A DNA stretch of 64,000 bases from Ilumatobacteraceae bacterium (lineage in GTDB: Bacteria; Actinomycetota; Acidimicrobiia; Acidimicrobiales; Ilumatobacteraceae), in NCBI GenBank assembly GCA_025463305.1, contig JAOBWK010000069.1:50969-114968 (forward strand), written 5' to 3'. Made by a program: the position numbers and the translations under genes. The notes beneath the pieces are model-generated. The model did no database searches and had not been told where the DNA came from. It saw nothing but the letters and a program-made list of their open reading frames with translations. The first letter of the stretch is position 1. Each line of letters opens with the position of its first letter. Below, one piece after another: positions 56,721 through 64,000 of this stretch.

Positions 56721-57277
56721 CACGATGCGGGCTTGGCGGCCAGCGCCGAGTCGCTGATCGCGCTGAGCTGTGCCCACGTCAGGTTCGAACCGTTCCACAG
56801 GCGGTCGAAGGCGAGATCGCCGGCATCGGTGAAGCCGTGCCGGTTGCGGAAGTTGTAGAGCCAGCGCTGACGGTTGGCGGCGACGCCGAGCCGGTCGAGC
56901 CGGCCGATGCAGTACGTCTCCCACGCAGCCGTCTGCGGCAGGGTCAGGGCATCGTCGGCCGGCGCATCGTCGAAGCCCCCGCCGAGCCGATCGGCGGCGC
57001 GGAGCAGCACCCGGCCGAGCGCGGTGCGGGTGGCGAGCTCGCTCTGCTGGCGCGGCTTGCGAGTGTCCTCGAACGCGCCGCTCGCGGCGTGGATGTGGAT
57101 GCCGTCGTCGTCGATGGACACCGACGTGCGCGCGAGCGGCGACGTCTCGTCGATGTCGACCGAGATGGCGCGGTCCTGCAGGCCGACCGCGGCCGCGAGC
57201 TCGTCGGCGATGCGGTGCACGAGCACTGCGTCGAACGACACGTAGGTGAACGTGTCCGGGGTGACGGTGACGGGCAT
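56720..57277 (-). CDS. Conserved protein of unknown function
   Basis: A 185-residue soluble protein. The first half is beta-rich (VTVTPDTFTYVSFDAVLVHRIADELAAAVGL, ISVDIDETSPLARTSVSIDDDGIHIHAASGAFEDTRKPR), the second helical, ending with WLYNFRNRHGFTDAGDLAFDRLWNGSNLTWAQLS. I recognise no family. It lies 6 bp after the second ferritin-like gene and overlaps the hydrolase start by one base, so it belongs to the same operon and may be a partner subunit. Confidence 0.65.
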   Translation of the reverse strand: MPVTVTPDTFTYVSFDAVLVHRIADELAAAVGLQDRAISVDIDETSPLARTSVSIDDDGIHIHAASGAFEDTRKPRQQSELATRTALGRVLLRAADRLGGGFDDAPADDALTLPQTAAWETYCIGRLDRLGVAANRQRWLYNFRNRHGFTDAGDLAFDRLWNGSNLTWAQLSAISDSALAAKPAS

Positions 57278-57283
57278 CGGCGC

Positions 57284-58174
57284 CTACCCGGCGACCGCGG
57301 CGCGAGCGGCGGCGATGCGCGCCTTGCGCTCGTCGAGCGCCTGCATGCTCGCGTCGTTGATCGCGTCCACCTCGTCGTCGGTGAAGCCGGCCAGGGCGCG
57401 GAAGCGACGGGCCAGCCCGATCGGCGACTCGTCGCTGTCGCTGCGCGTGCCGCCGTAGCTGAACAGCTTGTCGACCACCGCCTGGAACTCGAGCGCCTTC
57501 TTGCGTCGAGCCGGGTCGTGCTCGGTCACCTTGCGCAACCAGTCCGAGCCCATCTTCACGTGGGTGACCTCGTCGGCGAGCATCCAGTCCTCGCAGAACT
57601 CGAGGTACGGATCGCCGGCGAGCCCGCCGAACTCCTTCATCGTCGTGAAGACATCGATCGCGAGGCCCTCGAGCGCGCGGTTGACGCCGGCCAGGCGGAG
57701 CACGGGATCGTTGCTGCAGGCGGCGGCGAACAGCACGGTGTTCTCGGCGTACTGGCCGATCTCGGTGCCCATCCAGTCGCTGAGTTTCACGCTGATCTCG
57801 ACGTGACGCGCTTCGTCCCAGCACTGCCGGGCCATGTCGAGCTTGAGCGCGAACGGCACGGCCATGTCGCTCGCGCCGTCGTCGGATGCGGCAGCGGTGG
57901 CGCGCGTGCTGCTCGCGGTGTCGAAGTCGAAGCACGTGCGGCCGGCGCCCTCGAGCGCTTGGATCTCGCCGACGAAGATGCCGTGCATCAGGCCGCGTGC
58001 GCCGTCGCTGGCGTCGCGTCGATCGGGCGTCAGACGGACCTTGGTGCGTGGTCCGGATGCCTCCACATTGCCGACGGTGAGTGCCGTGCGGTGGTCGTCC
58101 ATCCGGTCCTGCACCGTGATCGTGCTGAACCGCTCGTCGCGGGCGAGCTGGTCGGCGGGCATGAACCGGCGCAC
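57284..58174 (-). CDS. Ferritin-like di-iron carboxylate protein
   Basis: A 296-residue helical protein with a complete di-iron ligand pattern. Helix 1 is HGIFVGEIQALEGAGRTCFDF (Glu70 or Glu75), helix 2 ARQCWDEARHVEISVKL with E121-x-x-H124, helix 3 LEGLAIDVFTTMKEF with Glu169, helix 4 FCEDWMLADEVTHVKMGSDWL with E202-x-x-H205. This E/ExxH/E/ExxH order is used by ferritin-like oxygenases and DUF455/MiaE-like proteins. The GTG at 58174 (start overlapping the region of the upstream stop) or ATG 58162 can serve. A fused N-terminal 55 residues have no known match. Oxygenase or oxidase activity is inferred, not shown. Confidence 0.72.
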   Translation of the reverse strand: MRRFMPADQLARDERFSTITVQDRMDDHRTALTVGNVEASGPRTKVRLTPDRRDASDGARGLMHGIFVGEIQALEGAGRTCFDFDTASSTRATAAASDDGASDMAVPFALKLDMARQCWDEARHVEISVKLSDWMGTEIGQYAENTVLFAAACSNDPVLRLAGVNRALEGLAIDVFTTMKEFGGLAGDPYLEFCEDWMLADEVTHVKMGSDWLRKVTEHDPARRKKALEFQAVVDKLFSYGGTRSDSDESPIGLARRFRALAGFTDDEVDAINDASMQALDERKARIAAARAAVAG

Positions 58175-58175
58175 G

Positions 58176-58820
58176 TCAGCCGCCCAGCGTCCCGGGCCCG
58201 GCGATGCCGCCGGCCTCGATCATGATCGTCTCCAGGCGCTGCTGGTGGGCGGCCGCCCGTGCAGCTTCCGCCGGCGTCTCGATCAGGCTCTGCAGCAACA
58301 TCTCGCCGTCGCGCCAGTCGTCGTGCTCGTCCTGCAGGATCAGCTTCAGCGAGCGGATGGTGGGTGCGTCGGTGATCTCGCTCGTGGCGTTCATGTGGAA
58401 CGTGTACGCCGCGATGAAGCGCGGGATGAAGACGCGGTAGACACCCGTCAGCTTCTCGATGGTCTGGTCCGGCGCCTCGGGTTCGGTCATCGCCTCGACG
58501 AAGCGCACCATCGCCTCGTTGGCCGGCACGATGAGCCGATCGGGGTTCATCTCGCGCAGCTCCGGCATCCGCTTGTGCCACAGCTCGGCGTGCCAGGCGT
58601 GCTTGTAGCAGTGCGTGCCGAGCCGCATCTTGACGTCGAGCTCGGGCACCGTGGCCACCCAGCCGCCGAGGGCCTCGAACAGCTTCATCTCCGCCCACGC
58701 GTAGTTGCCGACCCGGCGCGCCGTCTCCTCGACGTCGAACAGGCCGGGCAGCGTGCGCCGGTCCCAGGGTGCGAACGGAGCTCGGGCTTTGTACGGGTCT
58801 GCCACCGGATGTTCCCCCAC
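58176..58820 (-). CDS. Second ferritin-like protein, partial ligand set
   Basis: A 214-residue helical protein related in layout to the downstream ferritin-like protein. Helix 1 is YAWAEMKLFEALGGWVAT (Glu44/Glu49), helix 2 CYKHAWHAELWHKRMPELRE with E79-x-x-H82, helix 3 TFHMNATSEITDA, helix 4 LKLILQDEHDDWRDGEMLL, where the ExxH motif is replaced by QDEHDD. It may be a regulatory or degenerate partner, or use other ligands. The GTG start is at 58820, and TAGTGT on the minus strand near 58853-58858 overlaps the stop of the UbiB gene. It forms an operon with the next three genes. Confidence 0.65.
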   Translation of the reverse strand: MGEHPVADPYKARAPFAPWDRRTLPGLFDVEETARRVGNYAWAEMKLFEALGGWVATVPELDVKMRLGTHCYKHAWHAELWHKRMPELREMNPDRLIVPANEAMVRFVEAMTEPEAPDQTIEKLTGVYRVFIPRFIAAYTFHMNATSEITDAPTIRSLKLILQDEHDDWRDGEMLLQSLIETPAEAARAAAHQQRLETIMIEAGGIAGPGTLGG

Positions 58821-58855
58821 GGATCACGTCGCCTGACGACTGGCTGGCGCGAACA

Positions 58856-60232
58856 CTACCGGGTGGCGTGCGTCAGCCATGCGGCGTCGGCCTCGCCCAA
58901 CGGTGTCGCCGGAGGGGCCCCCGTCTGGTACTCGAGCAGCATCCCGCGCCACGGTGCGGTGACCTCGAGCTTGCCGAGCAACGCCGACACGCCCCACACG
59001 ACGCGGTCGAGGATGACGAAGCTGGCCGGCATGTTCAGCTTCTCGATGACCGGGGCGTGCGGGCCCTTGAGATCGATCATCGTGGTGAGCGTGTCCTTCA
59101 TGAACTGCCGGGTGAACGTGAACGTGTCGGTGAGGTACGGCACGTACGGCGAGCTCACGTAGGCGAAGACCTGCTCGGCCGACAGCCCGTGGTTCGGCAC
59201 GAGGAAGCCGACCTTCTCCATCTCCTCCATCGTCGCCTGGGGGTCGCGCTGCACGATGACGGCGTCGAGCGTGGGTGTGAGCCGCTGCCACTCACCGGGC
59301 GACCAGCGCTTGACGAGGCCGAAGTCGAGGAACGTGACCGAGCCGTCGCGCTGGAACCGGTAGTTGCCCGGATGCGGATCACCGTTGAACGCGCCGAGGA
59401 CGTGGATCGAGTGCTGCGAGAACCGCCAGATCGACTCACCCGCGCGTCGACGCGCGTCCGCATCGGCGACGGCCATGAACTCGTTCCACGACAGCCCGTC
59501 GACCCACTCGGTGGCGATGACCTTGCCCGTGGAGAACCGCTCGATCACGTCGGGAACCGACACGAACGGATGGTCGCGGTAGTGCGCGGCGAACTCCATC
59601 TGGTTGCGCGCCTCGATCCGGTAGTCGAGCTCGTCGCCCATCCGGTCGCGCAGCTCGTCGACCAGAGACCTCGTATCCAGTCCTTTCAATGCGAACATCC
59701 CGAGCATCGCGTACATCGCCTGAGCGTTGTTGAGGTCGGCCTTGATCGAATCGCCGACGCCGGGGTACTGCACCTTCAGCGCCGCCCGCCGTCCGTCGCG
59801 GAGGACGACGCGGTGCACCTGGCCCACCGAGGCCGCGGCGATCGGCGATGGCGACCAGTCGAGGAACAGGTGCTCGGGTGTGTCACCGAGCTCGTCGACG
59901 ACGACTCGACGCGCGGTCTCGTCGGGCATCGGTGGCGCATCGGCGAACAGCGACGACAGCGAGCTCTGCGCCTCGTCGGGCAGCGACTCCATGATGAAGC
60001 TGACCATCTGGCCGGCCTTCATCATCACGCCCTTCATGTTCCCGAGCTCGAGCGCGAAATCGTCGGCCGCGCGCGTCGCGAAGCGCTCGTCGATCGCGGC
60101 CTTCCGAGACGCACCGACGAAGCGTCGCCGGATCCGCACGGATGCGTACCGCCCCCCGTTGCGGATGGTCAGCCGGGCGATGCGACCGGACCGCTGCAGC
60201 TGGGTTCGCAGCGCACGGAGGCGCCGCCGCAC
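58856..60232 (-). CDS. ABC1/UbiB-family atypical kinase
   Basis: A 458-residue protein of the ABC1/AarF/UbiB family, ATPases linked to quinone and isoprenoid-lipid metabolism. The KxGQ signature is MMKAGQMVSF near residue 71, followed by PIAAASVGQVHRVVLRDGRRAALKVQYPGV (A-rich loop and catalytic Lys) near 131-160, EFAAHYRD, ATEWVDGLSW and the GDPHPGNYRFQRDGSVTFLDFGLVKR (catalytic loop and DFG) near 283-310. It starts with GTG 3 bp after the small zinc-finger-like gene and lies 35 bp before the ferritin-like pair, so the genes may act together. Confidence 0.9.
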   Translation of the reverse strand: MRRRLRALRTQLQRSGRIARLTIRNGGRYASVRIRRRFVGASRKAAIDERFATRAADDFALELGNMKGVMMKAGQMVSFIMESLPDEAQSSLSSLFADAPPMPDETARRVVVDELGDTPEHLFLDWSPSPIAAASVGQVHRVVLRDGRRAALKVQYPGVGDSIKADLNNAQAMYAMLGMFALKGLDTRSLVDELRDRMGDELDYRIEARNQMEFAAHYRDHPFVSVPDVIERFSTGKVIATEWVDGLSWNEFMAVADADARRRAGESIWRFSQHSIHVLGAFNGDPHPGNYRFQRDGSVTFLDFGLVKRWSPGEWQRLTPTLDAVIVQRDPQATMEEMEKVGFLVPNHGLSAEQVFAYVSSPYVPYLTDTFTFTRQFMKDTLTTMIDLKGPHAPVIEKLNMPASFVILDRVVWGVSALLGKLEVTAPWRGMLLEYQTGAPPATPLGEADAAWLTHATR

Positions 60233-60235
60233 GGC

Positions 60236-60400
60236 TCAGGCCTCCGGCCGCCGCCGGGCGGTGGGCCGGGCCTCCAGGATGTCGTCGTCGAGCGGCTGGC
60301 CGGTGACCTCGCACGTCCAATACTGGCCGGACTCGAGCCGGGCCAGCGCGATCTCGACATCGGCGAGGTCGGTTTCGATGGCGTCGAGATCGAGTTCCAT
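60236..60400 (-). CDS. Small DksA/TraR-like protein lacking part of the zinc motif
   Basis: A 54-residue protein: a helix (LDLDAIETDLADVEIALARLESGQY) followed by WTCEVTGQPLDDDILEARPTAR. This matches the end of DksA/TraR proteins (ARLEAGTYGTCExCGxPIxxxRLEAxPxAxxC), but only one of four zinc cysteines remains. TAGCGT (minus strand, 60408-60413) lies 7 nt before the ATG. It heads the run towards the UbiB kinase gene with 3 bp between them. Function unknown; a metal-free DksA-like partner is an inference. Confidence 0.6.
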   Translation of the reverse strand: MELDLDAIETDLADVEIALARLESGQYWTCEVTGQPLDDDILEARPTARRRPEA

Positions 60401-60407
60401 GCGCCGA

Positions 60408-60468
60408 ACGCTACCCGGGTGAACAGGCGGTTGCGGATCAGCGAGGGGCTCGCGGGATGGCGTACCCT
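60408..60468. promoter_or_regulatory. Divergent promoters of the UbiB run and the ABC importer
   Basis: TAGCGT on the minus strand (60408-60413) serves the 54-residue gene, and TACCCT on the plus strand (60463-60468) lies 7 nt before GTG 60476 of the importer ATPase. The 75-bp gap has no obvious -35 pair or operator palindrome. Confidence 0.5.
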
Positions 60469-60475
60469 CTGGCTC

Positions 60476-61477
60476 GTGGCGACCGTTCGATTGAAGAACC
60501 TCACGAAGCAGTTCGACGGTGTCACCGCCGTCGACGGCGTCGATCTCGACATCGCAGATCGTGAGTTCATGATCCTGCTCGGTCCGTCCGGATGCGGGAA
60601 GAGCACGCTGCTGCGGATGATCGCCGGCCTCGAGGACCCCACCGAGGGCGAGGTGTTCATCGGCGACGTGAAGGTCAACGACGTGCTGCCCAAGGAGCGC
60701 GACGTCGCGATGGTGTTCCAGAGCTACGCGCTGTACCCGCACAAGACCGTGCAGGCCAACATCGAGTTCCCGCTCAAGGTGCGCGGGATCGACAAGGCCG
60801 CACGCGCCAAGGCGGCGACGGCCGCGGCGGAGTCGCTCGGCCTCGGCGACTACATGCTCCGCAAGCCGGGTGCGCTGAGCGGCGGCCAGCGCCAGCGCGT
60901 CGCGCTCGCCCGCGCCATCGTCCGCAACCCGGCCGTGTTCTGCATGGACGAGCCGTTGAGCAACCTCGACGCGAAGCTGCGCGGCGAGACGCGCGCCGAG
61001 CTGATCGCACTGCACCAGCGGTTGAGCTCCACCTTCATCTACGTCACCCACGATCAGGTCGAGGCGATGACGATGGGCAGCCGCATCGCCGTCATGCAGC
61101 GCGGCAAGATCGAGCAGATCGGCACGCCGCAGGAGGTGTACGACCGCCCCGCTTCGGTGTTCATCGCCCAGTTCGTCGGCACACCACCGATGAACATCCT
61201 CCCCGCCGGCTCGATCGAGACCGGCGACCACCTCGTCGGCGTCCGCCCCGAGCACATCCACATCGCGCCCGATGGCCCGCTGGCGATGACGGTCGCGCTC
61301 GTCGAGCAGCTCGGCCACGAACTGCTCGTCACTGGCACGGTCGGCGACCGTCGGGTCATCGTCCGCCAGGCCGCTCACTCCGTCGTGCCCGACATCGGGG
61401 CCGAGGTGCGGCTCGTCGTCGACGAGGCGGATCGGCATCGGTTCGATCCCGTGACCGAGCGCAGGATCGACGCATGA
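60476..61477 (+). CDS. ugpC: ABC transporter ATP-binding protein (MsiK/UgpC-type)
   Basis: A 333-residue ATPase of a carbohydrate or glycerol-3-phosphate importer. Walker A is LLGPSGCGKSTLLRMIAG near residues 34-51, Q-loop MVFQSYALYPHKTV near 79, ABC signature LSGGQRQRVALARAI near 134, Walker B AVFCMDEPLSNLDAKLR near 153 and the switch His in VTHDQVEAMT near 188. A C-terminal OB-like TOBE domain (VGVRPEHIHI, ELLVTGTVGDRRVIV) is present. The GTG start is supported by TACCCT 7 nt upstream. The stop overlaps the permease ATG. MsiK of Streptomyces serves several importers; this one is coupled to its own permeases. Confidence 0.92.
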   Translation: MATVRLKNLTKQFDGVTAVDGVDLDIADREFMILLGPSGCGKSTLLRMIAGLEDPTEGEVFIGDVKVNDVLPKERDVAMVFQSYALYPHKTVQANIEFPLKVRGIDKAARAKAATAAAESLGLGDYMLRKPGALSGGQRQRVALARAIVRNPAVFCMDEPLSNLDAKLRGETRAELIALHQRLSSTFIYVTHDQVEAMTMGSRIAVMQRGKIEQIGTPQEVYDRPASVFIAQFVGTPPMNILPAGSIETGDHLVGVRPEHIHIAPDGPLAMTVALVEQLGHELLVTGTVGDRRVIVRQAAHSVVPDIGAEVRLVVDEADRHRFDPVTERRIDA

Positions 61478-62358
61478 GGAGTCGTCGCTGGCGCGACTCG
61501 GGGCTCGCCCTCGTCATGCTCGCGCCGTCCATCCTGATCCTCGGCTGGTTCGTGGTCTACCCGCTGATCAAGGCGATGTTCCTCGGCGCCGAGCGGTGCA
61601 GCCCGACGGGGAGCTGCCCCGTCCACGGCGGGCTGCAGCAGTACGTCGATGCGTTCCGCAGCAACGAGTTCCAGGACGCGCTCATCGTCACCCTGAAGTA
61701 CGCGCTCATCACGGTGCCGATCGGTCTGGTGCTCGGCCTCGGGCTCGCCGTGCTGGCCGACAAGTACATCAAGGGCGTCGGCATCTTCCGCACCATCTTC
61801 TCGAGCACCGTGGCCACCAGCGTCGCCGTCGCGTCGGTGATGTGGTTCTTCCTGTTCAACCCGAACATCGGCGTGCTCGCCGACATCTTCGGCGGCGTGT
61901 TCAAGACGCCCGGCCTCCTGCAGGATCCGAGCACGGCGCTCTTCGCGGTGTCGGCCAGCTCGATCTGGGCGAACCTCGGCTTCACGTTCATCGTGATCAC
62001 CGCCGGGCTGCAGAGCGTCCCCAAGGACCTGTACGAGAGCGCCTACGTCGACGGCGCGAACGGCTGGGGACGGTTCACGAACGTGACGCTGCCGATGATC
62101 TCGCCGGTGCTGCTGTTCGTCACCGTCGTGCTGACCGCCCGTGCGTTCGAGTCGTTCGGCGAGATCGACCTCCTCACCGCCGGTGGTCCGCAGAACAAGA
62201 CGACGACGCTCACCTACCTCGCGTACGGCAAGGGCCTCCCGACGGCGTCCGACGACGGGCTGCGCGCCACGGTCTCGGTGCTGGTGTTCTTCGTGTTGTT
62301 GATCCTCGCCCTGGTGCAGTTCCGCGGGCTCGAGAAGCGGGTGCACTATGGCAATTGA
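61474..62358 (+). CDS. ugpA: ABC sugar transporter permease (UgpA-type)
   Basis: A 294-residue MalF/UgpA-class permease with six transmembrane helices. It begins SGLALVMLAPSILILGWFVVYPLIKAMFLG, has the EAA-type loop YESAYVDGANGWGRFTNVTLPMISPVLLFV near residues 187-216 that docks on the ATPase, and a last helix VSVLVFFVLLILALVQFRGL. A 20-residue periplasmic insert (CSPTGSCPVHGG) has two cysteines. It overlaps the ATPase gene by 4 nt and the next permease by 11 nt. Substrate is not fixed by sequence; sugar or glycerol-3-phosphate are likely. Confidence 0.87.
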   Translation: MRSRRWRDSGLALVMLAPSILILGWFVVYPLIKAMFLGAERCSPTGSCPVHGGLQQYVDAFRSNEFQDALIVTLKYALITVPIGLVLGLGLAVLADKYIKGVGIFRTIFSSTVATSVAVASVMWFFLFNPNIGVLADIFGGVFKTPGLLQDPSTALFAVSASSIWANLGFTFIVITAGLQSVPKDLYESAYVDGANGWGRFTNVTLPMISPVLLFVTVVLTARAFESFGEIDLLTAGGPQNKTTTLTYLAYGKGLPTASDDGLRATVSVLVFFVLLILALVQFRGLEKRVHYGN

Positions 62359-63175
62359 CCAGGTCCACGGCGGCCGCAAGGTCGGCCGCTACGTGCTGCT
62401 GGTGGTCATGGCCGCCGTCGTGCTGTTCCCGATCTACGTGATCGTCATCGCCGCGCTGAAGCCCGGCAACAAGGTGCTCGATCATCCCCTGCTGCCCGGC
62501 AACTTCACGTGGAGCACCATCTCGCACGCCTGGAGCTCGGGCCGACTCGGGCGAGCGCTGGTGAACTCCACGGTCGTCGCGGTCGTCGTCACCATCGCCC
62601 AGGTCGTCACGTCGATCATGGCGGCGTACGCGTTCGTCTTCCTGAAGTTCCCCGGGCGCACCGTGGTGTTCGTGCTGTTCCTCGCAACGCTGCTCGTGCC
62701 CCTGGAGGCCACACTCACCGTCAACCGGCGGACGATGCAGAGCCTCGGCTGGCTCAACAGCTACAAGGGTCTGGCGGTGCCGTTCCTCGCCACCGCGTTC
62801 GGCATCTTCATGATCCGTCAGGTGTTCCTGCAGATCCCGAAGGAGATGCGCGAGGCCGCGTCGATGGACGGTCTCGGGCACGTCGGCTTCCTCCGTGAGG
62901 TCGCCGTGCCGCTGTCACGGCCGACGATCGGCGCGCTGGCACTCTTCGCGTTCCTCACCTCATGGAACCAGTACCTGTGGCCGGTGCTCGTCACCACCAA
63001 CGCCGACTACAACACGGTGCAGACGGGCGTCGCTGCGCTGGAGAAGTCGAGCCTGTCCCAGCCGAACCTGTCGATCGCCGGCACCTTGGTGATCGGCCTG
63101 CCGATCTTCGTCGTGCTCGTGCTGTTCCAACGCCAACTCGTGCGCGGCCTCACCGCCGGCGCCGTGAAGGGGTGA
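62348..63175 (+). CDS. ugpE: ABC sugar transporter permease (UgpE-type)
   Basis: A 275-residue MalG/UgpE-class permease with six hydrophobic helices. It begins GRYVLLVVMAAVVLFPIYVIVIAALKPGNK, includes STVVAVVVTIAQVVTSIMAAYAFVFLKFPGRTVVFVLFLATLLVPLEAT near residues 74-122, and the EAA loop MREAASMDGLGHVGFLREVAVPLSRPTIGALALF near 170-203. It pairs with the UgpA-type permease to form the channel. Overlap with that gene is 11 nt, and the binding-protein gene follows after 2 bp. Confidence 0.88.
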   Translation: MAIDQVHGGRKVGRYVLLVVMAAVVLFPIYVIVIAALKPGNKVLDHPLLPGNFTWSTISHAWSSGRLGRALVNSTVVAVVVTIAQVVTSIMAAYAFVFLKFPGRTVVFVLFLATLLVPLEATLTVNRRTMQSLGWLNSYKGLAVPFLATAFGIFMIRQVFLQIPKEMREAASMDGLGHVGFLREVAVPLSRPTIGALALFAFLTSWNQYLWPVLVTTNADYNTVQTGVAALEKSSLSQPNLSIAGTLVIGLPIFVVLVLFQRQLVRGLTAGAVKG

Positions 63176-63177
63176 CC

Positions 63178-64000
63178 ATGCGTCCTCGTGCCGCACTCTG
63201 CCTGCTCGTCGTCGGGGGCTTCGCTGCGGCATCGTGCCGCTCGAACCAGAGCCTGTCCAACGCCGGCATCCCACCGCGCACCACCGTGCCGGCGGCGTCC
63301 ACCACGACGGCCACCACCGCCGCCGTCGTCACACTGCCGCCCGGCGAGACCCTGCCACCCGGCGACACGCTGCCGGCGGCGTCCACCACGACGGCCACCA
63401 CCGAGGCGCCGTCGACCACCTTGCCGACGCTGCTCAGCACGCTGCCCGGCTGCGACGTGAAGGCGCTCGATGCCGCATCCGCGTCCGGCCCGGTCAACAT
63501 CACGTTCTGGCACGGCCTCGCCGATGCCAACGGCGTCGAGCTGCAGAAGGTCACCGACGCCTACAACGCCTCGCAGACCAAGGTGCACGTCGATCTCCAG
63601 TTCCAGGGCGGCTACGACGAGACCATCGACAAGTACCTGCAGAGCGACGCGACCAACCGGCCCGACATGGTGCAGATGCCGGAATACATGGTCCAGCAGA
63701 TGATCGACACGAAGAGCATCGTGCCCACCCAGGCGTGCGAGGAGTCCGCCGGCTACGACACGTCGCAGTTCCTGCCCTCGACGCTGCAGGCATATGCGAC
63801 GCAGGGCGTGCAGTGGTCGATGCCGTTCAACGTCAGCGTGCCGGTGCTGTTCTTCCTCAAGCCGACCTTCGTCAAGGCCGGCCTCGATCCTGCAAAACCG
63901 CCGACGAACTTCGCCGAGCTGTTGGCCGACAGCAAGCAGATCGTTGCCTCCAAGGCAGCCACCTACAGCGTCGCGCTGGACAGTGACTTCGACGGCGGTG
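63178..64000 (+). CDS. ugpB: Extracellular solute-binding protein, 3' end outside window
   Basis: The gene runs off the window edge with 274 residues visible and no stop. A signal peptide (MRPRAALCLLVVGGFAAASC) ends at a probable lipobox with Cys20 (A-A-S-C, weak at -3). A Thr/Pro-rich linker of 60 residues follows, containing a 33-bp DNA repeat (TGCCGGCGGCGTCCACC...) near 63290 and 63380. From about residue 100 the sequence matches family 1 binding proteins: NITFWHGLADANGVELQKVTDAYNAS near 106, VDLQFQGGYDETIDKYLQSD and RPDMVQMPEYMVQQMIDTKSIVP. It captures the substrate for the ABC importer encoded just upstream. The ugpB name is given from this order. Confidence 0.88.
   Translation, partial: MRPRAALCLLVVGGFAAASCRSNQSLSNAGIPPRTTVPAASTTTATTAAVVTLPPGETLPPGDTLPAASTTTATTEAPSTTLPTLLSTLPGCDVKALDAASASGPVNITFWHGLADANGVELQKVTDAYNASQTKVHVDLQFQGGYDETIDKYLQSDATNRPDMVQMPEYMVQQMIDTKSIVPTQACEESAGYDTSQFLPSTLQAYATQGVQWSMPFNVSVPVLFFLKPTFVKAGLDPAKPPTNFAELLADSKQIVASKAATYSVALDSDFDGG

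Noticed and set aside
63290..63412. Direct DNA repeat in the binding-protein gene as a mobile or regulatory element
   Set aside because: It lies inside the Thr/Pro-rich linker of the coding sequence and is explained by repeated linker codons.
1..64000. CRISPR arrays, insertion sequences, prophage or integrase genes
   Set aside because: No regularly spaced repeats of CRISPR type, no transposase, integrase or phage structural gene was found by reading the window.

Overview
The window is a 64 kb piece of a GC-rich actinobacterial chromosome. Gene families and gene order (rex-hemA-hemC-hemD, proC, a mycothiol-type SigR/RsrA pair, a TadA-TadB-TadC-DUF4244-TadE locus, tilS beside a DUF2342 metallopeptidase, holB/topA) fit Actinobacteria. 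The overall style resembles the Acidimicrobiia (Ilumatobacter-like), but that placement is inferred and was not tested by any search. Coding density is high, 4-8 nt ATGA/GTGA overlaps are common, and no insertion sequence, prophage or CRISPR array was seen.

Layout. 1-7.4 kb: the end of a YbjN-domain gene, an epimerase gene broken by one missing base, a CaiB-type CoA-transferase, proC, a SAM hydroxide adenosyltransferase behind an unexplained structured intergenic region, an acyl-CoA synthetase and a membrane protein. 7.4-18.1 kb: the tetrapyrrole block rex-hemA-hemC-hemD and hemB-hemL. A near-perfect Rex operator overlaps the rex promoter, so haem synthesis is probably tied to NADH/NAD+ state. 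Two large surface or secreted proteins and a HAD phosphatase lie between the two hem groups. 18.1-24.4 kb: an oxidoreductase, a hydrolase, a degenerate acyltransferase and an epimerase in one operon, then SIMPL, DUF2510/scramblase and pseudo-phosphatase-like genes. 24.5-30.3 kb: tilS with a zincin, an ECF sigma factor with its membrane partner, a SigR/RsrA pair and a MarR regulator.

30.4-35.2 kb: a lipoprotein, a sulfur group (SsuD-like monooxygenase, cysteine-dioxygenase-like cupin, divergent beta-carbonic anhydrase), a repeat-containing secreted protein and tRNA-Thr(CGT). 35.3-42.3 kb: a PNPOx-like protein, holB-tmk, a methyltransferase, topA and rsgA. 43-47.3 kb: a compact Tad pilus operon with a STAS protein at its end. 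47.4-54.1 kb: a PAP2 phosphatase, a selenocysteine tRNA, an oxidoreductase, a MarR/MFS pair sharing a palindromic divergent promoter, a GNAT protein and a primary-type sigma factor. 54.3-60.4 kb: a monooxygenase, a Bax-inhibitor-like protein, and a six-gene run with an ABC1/UbiB kinase, two ferritin-like (di-iron type) proteins, an unknown protein and an epoxide-hydrolase-like enzyme. 60.5-64 kb: a sugar or glycerol-3-phosphate type ABC importer (ATPase, two permeases, binding protein cut by the window edge).

A theme across the window is a TANNNT -10-like hexamer placed 6-10 nt before the start codon of at least 24 genes, with no room for a ribosome-binding site. This points to widespread leaderless transcription, and it decides several start codons here (hemB, tmk, rsgA, the DUF2510 protein). 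The best candidates for something undescribed are the double-ferritin/UbiB/hydrolase cluster, the pseudo-phosphatase next to tilS, the structured region before the SAM hydroxide adenosyltransferase, and the back-to-back palindromic promoters.
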